Shown piece after piece: positions 6,195 to 12,748 of a stretch of DNA of 14,362 nucleotides. The position numbers and the translations under genes were made by a program. A model generated the notes under the pieces. It saw only the letters and a list, made by a program, of their open reading frames with translations. It searched no databases and was not told the DNA's origin. The DNA comes from Candidatus Woesearchaeota archaeon. Lineage in GTDB: Archaea; Nanobdellota; Nanobdellia; Woesearchaeales; WJKV01. Position 1 is the stretch's first letter. Each line of letters opens with the position of its first letter. The stretch lies in assembly GCA_014728875.1 (NCBI GenBank), contig WJKV01000032.1:1-14362 (forward strand), read 5' to 3'.

Positions 6195-8025
6195 TTGTTT
6201 CAAACCCCCTTATCCTGTTGAAGCTCTTCTCGAGATCGTTTATTGTGAAATCTATCATAGTGGGCCTTCCGTGCGGGCAGGTGTGGGGCTGCTTGCATTC
6301 CAATAATCTTTTGACAAGCTGCTCCATCTGCATGTTCTCGAGGACATCGCCTGCCTTGACAGCTTTCCTGCATGCCATGCGCGCGAACCGCTCTTCTGTG
6401 ATGCCCTTAACTTTCTTGTATTGATTGCTCTTAATCTCTGAAAGAATGTCGTTGAAGAATTCTTCGGTCTGCTGCTTTCCAAGGATGGCAGGCAGCGTCT
6501 TTATGATGAAAGTGTTGTTGCCGAAATCTTCAACAGAAAAACCAAACTTGTCTAATTTCTGAAGATTGTCTTTTATCAACAATGCATCATTGACAGACGC
6601 ATTTATCTGGACAGGCTCCAGCAATGTCTGCTTGTTTATCTTTTTCTTATTCTCAAACTTCTCTATTATGTTCTCGAACAGAATCCTTTCGTGCGCAGCG
6701 TGCTGGTCGATTATCCTCAGGCCTTCTGCGGTCTCAACAACAACGAAAGTCCTGTGCACCCTTCCCAAAACATTGTATGAAACAGAATCTATCCTTATGG
6801 AATCTATCTCTACATTTTCTTCTGCGAGCTTCTTCTGCTGCTTTTGTTTCTGCATCAACTGCTGCTGTCTGCTGTTCTGCGCATCAAGAGGCCTGTTCTT
6901 GATCTCGTGCAGGGTCTGCATGACATTCGATTTCTGCCTCAATATCTGCCTTATGTCAGTGCTCGGCAGTTCTGCAGGATTCTCCTTGTCGAGCATCTTC
7001 TGGACAACCTTGCTCGGCTCTATCTTTGGAACGAGATTTGCAGTCTCCAGCTGCTTCTTCAGAATCTCTGTAACATCATTGGAGATCTTTTCCTGCTTCT
7101 CTATCCTTATGCTTATTTTTGTGGGATGCACATTGACATCTATCCTTTCATAGGGAATCTCGAAATTAAGGATGGCGACAGGATGCCTTTCTGTGTTAAG
7201 CAGATGGTCGTATGCCTTCTCGATAGCGTCTGTCAGTTCCTTGCTCCTGATGTATCTTCCATTGACATAGGTGAAAATATAAGACTTGTCTGCCCTGTTC
7301 AAGGCAGGCTTGCCTATGTAGCCGCTGACATTCACAAGGTCTGTCTCGCCTGCCACAGGAAGAAGCAGTTTTGCAAACTCCCTGCCGAAGATGTTTACTA
7401 TATTGCCTAATTTATCAGGCGTGGGCGGTGCAAGAACAATCTCTTTTTCATTGTGCATCAGCCTGAAACCAATCTCAAAATAAGCAAGCGCGTATTTCAC
7501 AACAATGTCTGTTATGTGCCTCAATTCTATGTTCATGTCGCCGAGATGCTTTTTTCTTGCAGGCGTGTTGAAGAACAGGTCATATACCTTTATCGTCGTG
7601 CCGACCGGCGCGCCGACTTCCTTGACATTCTTGATCCTGCCGCTGCTTATCTCTATCTCTGTCCCTTCAAGATCGAACTGTGTCTTTGTGACTATCTCCA
7701 TATTGCTTACTGCTGCAATGCTGGCCAATGCCTCGCCCCTGAAACCAAGACTGCTTATATTGAACAGATTCTCTACATCCTTTATCTTTGAAGTGCTGTG
7801 CTTTTTGATAGAGACAAGGGCGTCTTCCCTTGACATGCCAGAACCGTCGTCTGTTATCTTGATATAGCTCTTGCCGCCTTCCTTTATCTCAATTATGATG
7901 TTCTTTGCTCCTGAATCTATGCTGTTCTCTATGAGCTCTTTTATCACAGAAGAAGGCCGTTCTATCACCTCTCCTGCTGCGATCTTGTTTATAAGGTCTT
8001 CAGACAATTGTATAATCTTTCCCAT
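6187..8025 (-). CDS. mutL: DNA mismatch repair protein MutL (endonuclease type)
   Basis: Links MutS mismatch recognition to strand nicking. The 612-residue protein has the N-terminal GHKL ATPase with IAAGEVIERP (15-24), KELIENSIDSGA (29-40, Glu30 and Asn34), DDGSGM (59-64), TSKI (78-81) and GFRGEAL (94-100). A Gln-rich linker (about 330-405) follows, then the C-terminal endonuclease/dimer domain with DQHAAHERILFE (440-451), ACRKAVKAGD (551-560) and CPHGRP (583-588). The DQHA-x2-E-x4-E motif marks nicking MutLs of organisms without MutH. QTLLEP (466-471) fits the clamp-binding consensus QxxLxP in the place used by Bacillus MutL. First gene of the operon; its stop overlaps the UDG gene. ATG 8025 is preferred over a TTG at 8028 because GAGGGGT (8030-8036 on this strand) is spaced correctly. 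Confidence 0.96.
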   Translation of the reverse strand: MGKIIQLSEDLINKIAAGEVIERPSSVIKELIENSIDSGAKNIIIEIKEGGKSYIKITDDGSGMSREDALVSIKKHSTSKIKDVENLFNISSLGFRGEALASIAAVSNMEIVTKTQFDLEGTEIEISSGRIKNVKEVGAPVGTTIKVYDLFFNTPARKKHLGDMNIELRHITDIVVKYALAYFEIGFRLMHNEKEIVLAPPTPDKLGNIVNIFGREFAKLLLPVAGETDLVNVSGYIGKPALNRADKSYIFTYVNGRYIRSKELTDAIEKAYDHLLNTERHPVAILNFEIPYERIDVNVHPTKISIRIEKQEKISNDVTEILKKQLETANLVPKIEPSKVVQKMLDKENPAELPSTDIRQILRQKSNVMQTLHEIKNRPLDAQNSRQQQLMQKQKQQKKLAEENVEIDSIRIDSVSYNVLGRVHRTFVVVETAEGLRIIDQHAAHERILFENIIEKFENKKKINKQTLLEPVQINASVNDALLIKDNLQKLDKFGFSVEDFGNNTFIIKTLPAILGKQQTEEFFNDILSEIKSNQYKKVKGITEERFARMACRKAVKAGDVLENMQMEQLVKRLLECKQPHTCPHGRPTMIDFTINDLEKSFNRIRGFETNA

Positions 8026-8029
8026 CAAT

Positions 8030-8037
8030 ACCCCTCT
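8030..8037 (-). promoter_or_regulatory. ribosome-binding site of mutL
   Basis: Minus-strand AGAGGGGT ends 4 bases before the ATG at 8025. It supports 8025 over the upstream TTG as the start and indicates that mutL mRNA has a short leader, unlike most first genes here. Confidence 0.55.
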
Positions 8038-8060
8038 TGCTCTTAGATTTATAAGTGGAA

Positions 8061-8069
8061 TATAAAAGT
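8061..8069 (-). promoter_or_regulatory. TATA-like promoter box for the mutL operon
   Basis: Minus-strand ACTTTTATA is centred near 8065, predicting a transcript start around 8039, just upstream of the mutL ribosome-binding site. A second AT-rich box (minus-strand CTTATAAAT, 8047-8055) would instead give a leaderless mutL; the presence of a ribosome-binding site favours the first. Confidence 0.45.
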
Positions 8070-8103
8070 ATTTTGGTATTGGAAAAAGGTGTTTATAAAG
8101 AAA

Positions 8104-8136
8104 CAGTAAAAAAAAGAAAAAACTATTCTAAAAAAA
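8104..8136 (-). terminator. U-rich transcription terminator after the 242-residue gene
   Basis: On the minus strand the bases directly after the stop codon give successive T-runs, with the nine-base element AGAATAGTT repeated at 8135-8143 and 8121-8129. Oligo-T tracts without a strong hairpin are the normal archaeal termination signal. Confidence 0.55.
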
Positions 8137-8865
8137 CTATTCTGAATCTGCTGCTGGCTGAGCCGCGCCTATGATAGGTCCATTGTGTCGGTTGATTCTC
8201 TTGTCTGCATGATAGTCTATTACTTTTCCTTTCTGTGCGTCATAGACGATCTTGTAGTCTGATATCACATTAACCATGACCTGCGGCGCAATCTCGCCTT
8301 TCTTTTTGTCATGCGCTTTTGCATAACTCATAGAGCCCTGGCTCCTGAATTCAACCACATAGAATTTATCGCCTGCAATAGTGAATTCATAAGCAGCTTT
8401 TATCTGATTCAGCGGCGCGTTCTCATCGCCGAACTCGAATGTCGGCGCATGTATTCCCTGTTCTTCTGTGAATTTGTCCGCTATATCGCCGAGCTCTTTT
8501 GACTTCTCAAAAAATTTTCTGCTGTTGTTCCACCACTTGGATCCTGCATACATGCTGTAGCCCCAGTCAAGCATCAATGCCAGGTTTCCAGGAACATCAT
8601 TCCTTGTCATTCTCATGTAATTGCCGTATGCGCTTTTTCCGCCTGTGCTTTCCATGAATTCCTGCAGCCTGTTTTTCGGATCCTGGATCGGGTTTGGAAT
8701 TCCTACTACAGGTTCTTCTTTATCTACTGCCGGATCCTCTGGGATTCTTGCAGCTGACCTGTTCAGTTCTGGATTTCTTTTTAGATAATCTATCACATTC
8801 CTAATGTTGCCTGATTTTCCTCTTTTTGCTTCTTTGTTTTCATTTTCAAAAAATTTGTTTTTCAT
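8137..8865 (-). CDS. hypothetical soluble protein (242 residues)
   Basis: I do not recognise this protein. The start at 8865 is fixed by a strong GGAGGT at 8873-8878, seven bases upstream; the frame stays open back to 9078, but that would overlap the upstream gene. The first 75 residues are charged and Pro-rich, probably disordered (PEDPAVDKEEPVVGIPNP, 42-59). Residues 80-135 contain aromatic-rich helices (WGYSMYAGSKWWNNS, 101-115). The remainder looks like a small mixed alpha/beta domain with alternating hydrophobic strands (YEFTIAGDKFYVVEF, 159-173; QVMVNVISDYKIVYD, 195-209). There is no signal peptide, membrane helix or Cys motif. It follows the HicA-like gene in the same direction after a 130-base spacer with a large inverted repeat, and ends in a U-rich terminator. 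Confidence 0.7.
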   Translation of the reverse strand: MKNKFFENENKEAKRGKSGNIRNVIDYLKRNPELNRSAARIPEDPAVDKEEPVVGIPNPIQDPKNRLQEFMESTGGKSAYGNYMRMTRNDVPGNLALMLDWGYSMYAGSKWWNNSRKFFEKSKELGDIADKFTEEQGIHAPTFEFGDENAPLNQIKAAYEFTIAGDKFYVVEFRSQGSMSYAKAHDKKKGEIAPQVMVNVISDYKIVYDAQKGKVIDYHADKRINRHNGPIIGAAQPAADSE

Positions 8866-8872
8866 TTTGTTT

Positions 8873-8878
8873 ACCTCC
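8873..8878 (-). promoter_or_regulatory. strong ribosome-binding site deciding the start at 8865
   Basis: GGAGGT on the minus strand, seven bases before the ATG at 8865. It is a full match to the archaeal 16S rRNA 3' end and rules against the longer reading that starts at 9078. Confidence 0.75.
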
Positions 8879-8894
8879 GATATTAATAACATGC

Positions 8895-8972
8895 GCTGGC
8901 AGGGTTGCATTAGGGGTTTGGCGATTGTTGAGGAAATGCAATAAACCAAATGTGCTGCAACCGCTGGCCAGC
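8895..8972. repeat. long nested imperfect inverted repeat in the spacer between two unknown genes
   Basis: Collinear pairings, outside to inside: 8895-8900 with 8967-8972 (6 pairs, GCTGGC/GCCAGC), 8903-8909 with 8956-8962 (7 pairs), 8916-8921 with 8946-8951 (5 pairs plus a G-U) and 8924-8927 with 8939-8942 (4 pairs). Together they form one 78-base hairpin with small internal loops. On the plus strand it is followed 8 bases later by seven T (8981-8987). It could be a structured leader, a processing site or a small RNA. Function is unknown; the pairing itself is seen directly. Confidence 0.55.
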
Positions 8973-8995
8973 TCTCCTGCTTTTTTTGATTGAAC

Positions 8996-9247
8996 CTAAT
9001 TTTTCCATCTGCCTTTTCTAAGGTTCTGGTAAATGCCGTTCTTGTCATAGCCTGTAATCGCATACAGCCATGGAACAATCATCCTTTTCGCGTCTGTGCT
9101 GGTGTCCAGAGGGCACGGCCTTCTGCCTGCATAGTTTATGACATACTGATGGTTTGTCCCATCCCTGATTATTACGCCGCCAATATCGCTCACTGCACTC
9201 ACGATCTTTGTGAGCTTTATTCCGTCTCTTGTCTTGTTTCCTGCCAT
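8996..9247 (-). CDS. hypothetical small protein, faintly HicA-like
   Basis: An 83-residue basic protein with a clear start: ATG at 9247 preceded by AGGAGG at 9253-9258. The order KLTKIVSAVSDIGG (11-24), VIIRDGTNHQYVI (25-37, His33), a loop, and a C-terminal helix resembles the small double-stranded-RNA-binding-like fold of HicA mRNA interferases, which carry an R-x-G-S-H-x-x motif at this place. The usual Ser is replaced by Thr-Asn, the rest of the protein is not an obvious match, and no HicB-like antitoxin is visible next door. Treat the resemblance as a hypothesis. It is the first gene of a unit that probably continues into the 242-residue protein, and it faces away from the AbrB–PhoU gene across a divergent AT-rich promoter region. 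Confidence 0.65.
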   Translation of the reverse strand: MAGNKTRDGIKLTKIVSAVSDIGGVIIRDGTNHQYVINYAGRRPCPLDTSTDAKRMIVPWLYAITGYDKNGIYQNLRKGRWKN

Positions 9248-9252
9248 TTTAA

Positions 9253-9258
9253 CCTCCT
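9253..9258 (-). promoter_or_regulatory. strong ribosome-binding site of the HicA-like gene
   Basis: AGGAGG on the minus strand, five to six bases before the ATG at 9247. A second GAGGTGA lies just upstream. This gene is clearly translated from a leader, in contrast with its leaderless neighbours. Confidence 0.7.
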
Positions 9259-9293
9259 GTTCACCTCTTCTGGTACTTGTTATGGCAAGAATT

Positions 9294-9302
9294 GATATAT
9301 AG
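9294..9302 (-). promoter_or_regulatory. TATA-like promoter box for the HicA-like gene
   Basis: Minus-strand CTATATATC is centred near 9298, predicting initiation about 9272 and a leader of roughly 25 bases that contains both ribosome-binding sequences. The region is so AT-rich that alternative boxes exist. Confidence 0.45.
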
Positions 9303-9310
9303 GTAATCTC

Positions 9311-9392
9311 AATAGAATATAGAATAGTATATAGATATATAGACTCTATATAAGCAAAAGTTTTATATAAAATCCTCTATTGTCTATATAAA
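9311..9392. promoter_or_regulatory. AT-rich region with repeated TATAGA/TCTATA elements, possible operator array
   Basis: Between the divergent HicA-like and AbrB–PhoU genes the sequence holds repeated ATAGAATATAGAAT, TATAGATATATAGA and TCTATATA elements; CTCTATATAA (9345-9354) and GTCTATATAA (9383-9392) are near-identical, 38 bases apart. The second abuts the AbrB–PhoU start codon. The plus-strand TATA box is probably 9361-9371 (centre about 26 bases before the ATG). Autoregulation by the AbrB-domain protein is a reasonable inference. Confidence 0.4.
9361..9371 (+). promoter_or_regulatory. TATA-like promoter box for the AbrB–PhoU gene
   Basis: TTTTATATAAA is centred 26-27 bases before the ATG at 9393 with no ribosome-binding site between, as expected for a leaderless archaeal mRNA. 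Confidence 0.55.
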
Positions 9393-10292
9393 ATGAAAAG
9401 AAAATTAGTAAGCCAAGGAAGGGCGACTTTGACCATAAGTCTGCCAAGCAAATGGACAAAAACATTCGGACTCAAGTCCGGGGACGAATTGGACATAAAT
9501 GAAGAAGCAGGCAAATTAATCTTGAGCACAACAGGAGAGGTGGCACTGGAAAAGACAACCATCGATGCCAAGAATGTCGGCCAGGCACTGCTCAGGAAAT
9601 TTCTGCCTGCTGCCTACAAGCTGGGCTATGATGAGATTACGGTATTGACAGAAGGCCCAGAACAGATAGAAGAAGTGCAGAAGGCAATCCAGAGAAGCCT
9701 GCTCGGCTTTGAGATCGTGAACCAGAGCAGGACAAGCTGTACAATAAAGTGCATCGGCGGGCCTCTGGAGGACGAGTTTGATTCTATCTTAAGGAGGATC
9801 TTTCTTATGCTGAAAAGCATGTCGAATGACGGTCTTGACGCGATCAGGCAAAAAGAGTTCGGCCAGCTGACGAGCATCACGTCAGGCGAGCAGATAAACA
9901 ACAGGCTGACAACCATCTGCAGACGAATCATAAACAAGAAAGGATACACAAAACACAGCACCTACCTGTACTGCCTGGTGAACGAGCTTGAAAAGATAGC
10001 AGACGAATACAGGGACATGTTCAAGCATATTGCAGAGAAAAAGATAGTCTTAAGTTCAGACACAGTAAAGCAGATTTCAGCAATGAACAAGCTGTTTTCA
10101 GACCTGTATGAGCTGTTCTACAAATATGAAAAGAACAAGGCAATAACTTTGAGCAAGGACAAATCAAGGATAAAGAAAGAGCTCAATGAAGCCTTTGACA
10201 AGAGAAAAGAAGGAAAAGTCTTGCATCACATGCTTTCTATAGTAGAGAAGACAAGCAATCTGCTCAGCCTTGCTATCGGTCTGAAGATATAA
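9393..10292 (+). CDS. AbrB–PhoU fusion, archaeal phosphate-uptake-type regulator
   Basis: A 299-residue cytoplasmic protein. Residues 1-47 form an AbrB/SpoVT-type swapped-hairpin DNA-binding domain (RATLTISLPSKWTKTFGLKS, 10-29, then GDELDI). Residues about 60-110 form a small linker domain, and from about 125 onward there are helices of the PhoU type, with the acidic helix NELEKIADEYRDMFKHI (197-213) typical of PhoU metal-binding bundles. This fusion is common in archaea, usually annotated as a phosphate uptake regulator. No pst transporter gene lies nearby in this window, so its target is not evident; it could instead regulate another process. It has its own leaderless promoter and ends in a U-rich terminator. 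Confidence 0.88.
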   Translation: MKRKLVSQGRATLTISLPSKWTKTFGLKSGDELDINEEAGKLILSTTGEVALEKTTIDAKNVGQALLRKFLPAAYKLGYDEITVLTEGPEQIEEVQKAIQRSLLGFEIVNQSRTSCTIKCIGGPLEDEFDSILRRIFLMLKSMSNDGLDAIRQKEFGQLTSITSGEQINNRLTTICRRIINKKGYTKHSTYLYCLVNELEKIADEYRDMFKHIAEKKIVLSSDTVKQISAMNKLFSDLYELFYKYEKNKAITLSKDKSRIKKELNEAFDKRKEGKVLHHMLSIVEKTSNLLSLAIGLKI

Positions 10293-10310
10293 TCAAAAAT
10301 ATAATCAGAA

Positions 10311-10343
10311 TATTCTTTTTTATTCTCTTTTATTTTCTTTCTC
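10311..10343 (+). terminator. U-rich terminator after the AbrB–PhoU gene
   Basis: A T-rich stretch with runs of three to six T, starting just beyond the palindrome GAATATTC (10309-10316). It lies between convergent genes and overlaps the last codons of the phosphatase gene on the other strand. Confidence 0.6.
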
Positions 10344-11112
10344 TAACTATTCTACACAACTCATCATGGATATAAGGATTGGAAGCCACATAAATCTTGT
10401 GGGAACTTCTATCAATAGCAGTCACCTTACCGCCTGCCTCTTCCACCATCAAGATTCCTGCGTCGAGCCAATTGTTTTTCGTTGGTTTGACAACTGCGTC
10501 CAGTTCTCCTGCTGCACAGGCAGCCAGTTCAAGCGAGGTGCAGCCTTTTGTCCTGCATTCTCCTGCAGCTTGGTAAAGTCTCTGCATCAGATCAAGTTCA
10601 TTGTGCTTCCTGTAAGAATTCAATGAGATAAGGCCCATCTTTGCCTTTGACAGGTCTTTCTGTACTGAAACAGACAAAGGTCTCCTGTCAAGATAAGCGC
10701 CCCTGCCTTTTATTGCATAGAACTTTTTATTTGCTATAGGGTCGCAAATCAATCCGCCGAGCAGGTCTTTTCCTTTGTTCAAAGACATGCTTATTGCAAA
10801 ATACGGCCTGTGTTTCCTGAAGTTTGTAGACCCGTCCAGAAAATCTGCTGTCCATCCAAAAGAAGCGGGCCTGCCCGCCACATTGTTATCTGCTTTTGAT
10901 CTTTCTTCTGCAACAACTGCGTCTCCTGGAAATCTTTCTGTTATTATAGAAACACCTCTTTCTTCTGCGCCTATGTCGGGCTGGATCGTATTGTCCTCTG
11001 GAGAAAGGAGCTCATGATGCTTCTGATATTCTTCTCTAAGAAAAGGAATCAATTCTGGGAGGACCTGCCTTATTCCAAAATACAGCCTGCTTTTTATCTC
11101 TTTATCGTCCAT
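10330..11112 (-). CDS. inositol-monophosphatase-family phosphatase
   Basis: A 260-residue cytoplasmic Mg2+-dependent sugar-phosphate phosphatase of the IMPase/FBPase fold. Metal-ligand motifs are all present: VVAEE (66-70), WTADFLDGSTNF (87-98, Asp90 and Asp93) and NWLDAGILMVEEAGG (214-228, Asp217). LICDPIANKKFYAIKGRGAY (121-140) is the conserved central strand block. The canonical WxxDPLDGT motif has Phe for Pro and Ser for Thr, and the usual Lys/Asp loop near residue 40 reads PEDNTIQPD, so it is a divergent member. Archaeal relatives hydrolyse inositol-1-phosphate and often also fructose-1,6-bisphosphate; which applies here cannot be told, nor can PAP phosphatase be ruled out. The ATG at 11112 has a TATA-like box at leaderless distance. 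Confidence 0.88.
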   Translation of the reverse strand: MDDKEIKSRLYFGIRQVLPELIPFLREEYQKHHELLSPEDNTIQPDIGAEERGVSIITERFPGDAVVAEERSKADNNVAGRPASFGWTADFLDGSTNFRKHRPYFAISMSLNKGKDLLGGLICDPIANKKFYAIKGRGAYLDRRPLSVSVQKDLSKAKMGLISLNSYRKHNELDLMQRLYQAAGECRTKGCTSLELAACAAGELDAVVKPTKNNWLDAGILMVEEAGGKVTAIDRSSHKIYVASNPYIHDELCRIVRERK

Positions 11113-11133
11113 AGAGAGAATTATAGGATTCGT

Positions 11134-11142
11134 GATATATAG
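11134..11142 (-). promoter_or_regulatory. TATA-like promoter box for the phosphatase gene
   Basis: Minus-strand CTATATATC is centred 26 bases before the ATG at 11112. It is the same nine bases as the box at 9294-9302. Just upstream on this strand, an eight-base inverted repeat TTTCTATA/TATAGAAA (11158-11165 and 11171-11178) could be a regulator site. Confidence 0.5.
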
Positions 11143-11173
11143 TGCCTGTCCCTATAATTTCTATAGTCTATAT

Positions 11174-11200
11174 AGAAAGAAAAAGAAAGAAAAAGAAAAA
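11174..11200 (-). terminator. U-rich terminator after the kinase-like gene
   Basis: The minus strand directly after the stop codon at 11201 is a pyrimidine tract of repeated TTTTTC/TTTC units, a typical archaeal oligo-T termination region. Confidence 0.55.
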
Positions 11201-12652
11201 TCAAGCAGCATTGCTGTTTGATACTGGCATGATCCTTATAGGATTTGCCACTGCTTCTGCAGGTGCTGCTTCTTTTTTCTCGTAAGGCACCTTGTACATG
11301 GCTTCGTAGTCCTTTTCTAGCGTGGCCCGCATCTTAGAAATCGTCCTACGATTAGACCATGACATGTGCTTTTGAGCGTAATCTTCCAGACAGCGCGCAG
11401 AATCTATCGCAAGCTCGAGCTGGAATCTTTGTTCCTTGCATAGATAAAGATATTTGTCTATGTCTGTCTCTTTTCTTCTTCTGTCACCCTTGCCTCCGCA
11501 CGAAGCAAGACTTCTGACCAGCTGCGCCACATAGAACTTGACTTCATCTTTATCATCAATACTGTTATCCCTTTCCTTAAGATTGGAAAGATGGTTTCTT
11601 ATCATATAGACCCTGTCTTTCAATGACGGATCAAAATGCTCGATCATCTTTACATAGTCTGTGATGTCTTTCTTGTCTCTGCTGTCCATGATTCTCTGCT
11701 TCAATTCTTTTGATCTTTCTTCATCTAGATTCATGTAAATGTCAATACAGTCGCAGACTGTGTCTTTCGGATTTTCCAGAGCTTCCTCTACATACTGATT
11801 GAAATAGCTTATCGTCTTGATCTTCTGGCGCCTCCAGAACCAGTTCAGGTATTCTCTCTGCTCTTCTGAAAGCCTGGATGAATAGTTTATTATGTGAGGC
11901 CTGTTGAAATTTCCAAAGAACCATCTTTGTTTTCCGTCCAGGTCTATTCGTGCGGGCTCTCCGTCTTTGATTATCCAGTTCCCCGGGTAACTGTCTGTGA
12001 AGAAAGTCTCATCCATCAGATCATTATTGACAAAAGAGTTCAATGCCTGCCTCAGAACTGCAACATCTGTCTGAACAAAATCTGCATCCAGGCTTTTTGA
12101 ATATTCGCTGATGCCTCTGTGCGCTTTGTCTGCGCCGTGCTTTTTCATCCATCTCTTGTCCGGCTTCAGGAACAAAGGCGCTGCAACCTCCATAATAACA
12201 GCATTCTCGATTATGTCTTCAAGCATGCTCACTATTTTTCCGGCATCTTCTTCTTTTCTGATCAGTTCTGCATAATCTACTCCGTCGCCCACATAATCTG
12301 TCTCGACAAACCATTTGCCTCTTGCCTGGTTAAAACCATAATTAAAGATTGTTGTCTGGTGCCAGTCCTTGCCCATCATGCTCTTAATTGTCTTGCCGAA
12401 AACATTGTAATGGGTGTACAGGAAAACAGCTCTTTTCATGTCTTCCTCATTCTTGAATTCCTTTATCTTTGTCTTCTTGACCTCTATGCTGTTCTTATCA
12501 GTGAGGTACCAGGTCTCTCTCAAGAATTCGTCAGGCGCAATTGCTCTTATCGACTGGTCTGTTGAAGGATCGAAATCCTGCAGTCTGTTCTCTAGACCTG
12601 CAGCTCCAAACAAGCCTGCTGTGATCCTTTTCAAACTATCGAGCCACGCCAT
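11201..12652 (-). CDS. large hypothetical protein with an aminoglycoside-phosphotransferase-like kinase core
   Basis: A 483-residue soluble protein without a known name. The middle shows a kinase-fold pattern: a strand with SIEVKKTKIKEF (55-66, candidate ATP-binding Lys), a hinge-like KWFVETDYVGDGVDY (113-127), then FFTDSYPGNWII (217-228) and ARIDLDG (234-240). The spacing Asp220 to Asn225 equals that of the HGDxxxxN catalytic loop of APH/choline-kinase enzymes, and Asp237/Asp239 match the IDxD metal-binding motif. The loop His is replaced by Phe-Thr. A helical C-terminal half (260-450, many charged residues) and a Pro/Ala-rich tail follow; this half has no recognised domain. The start at 12652 is preferred because the longer reading begins with TTG (12673) and the TATA-like box sits at leaderless distance from 12652. 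Substrate unknown. Confidence 0.72.
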   Translation of the reverse strand: MAWLDSLKRITAGLFGAAGLENRLQDFDPSTDQSIRAIAPDEFLRETWYLTDKNSIEVKKTKIKEFKNEEDMKRAVFLYTHYNVFGKTIKSMMGKDWHQTTIFNYGFNQARGKWFVETDYVGDGVDYAELIRKEEDAGKIVSMLEDIIENAVIMEVAAPLFLKPDKRWMKKHGADKAHRGISEYSKSLDADFVQTDVAVLRQALNSFVNNDLMDETFFTDSYPGNWIIKDGEPARIDLDGKQRWFFGNFNRPHIINYSSRLSEEQREYLNWFWRRQKIKTISYFNQYVEEALENPKDTVCDCIDIYMNLDEERSKELKQRIMDSRDKKDITDYVKMIEHFDPSLKDRVYMIRNHLSNLKERDNSIDDKDEVKFYVAQLVRSLASCGGKGDRRRKETDIDKYLYLCKEQRFQLELAIDSARCLEDYAQKHMSWSNRRTISKMRATLEKDYEAMYKVPYEKKEAAPAEAVANPIRIMPVSNSNAA

Positions 12653-12674
12653 TTCAATAGAGATTATAGACAAA

Positions 12675-12687
12675 GATTTATTTAAAG
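12675..12687 (-). promoter_or_regulatory. TATA-like promoter box for the kinase-like gene
   Basis: Minus-strand CTTTAAATAAATC is centred about 28 bases before the ATG at 12652, too close to the alternative TTG at 12673 for that start to be transcribed. Confidence 0.5.
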
Positions 12688-12716
12688 CTTGCTATATAAC
12701 GAGGATATAGAGTAAT

Positions 12717-12728
12717 CTTTATATATAG
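12717..12728 (+). promoter_or_regulatory. TATA-like promoter box for the PIN–rpo7–spt4–S24e operon
   Basis: CTTTATATATAG is centred about 26 bases before the ATG at 12749, with no ribosome-binding site between. This suggests a leaderless polycistronic mRNA. Confidence 0.55.
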
Positions 12729-12748
12729 AACCAGGCATCTCTTTATAA

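Noticed and set aside
8981..8987. T7 run as an ordinary terminator of a plus-strand gene
   Set aside because: No plus-strand gene lies upstream of it; kept only as part of the hairpin finding.
8866..9078. Longer reading of the 242-residue gene starting at 9078
   Set aside because: It would overlap the HicA-like gene by 83 bases and cross the hairpin; the ATG at 8865 has a full GGAGGT at the right distance.
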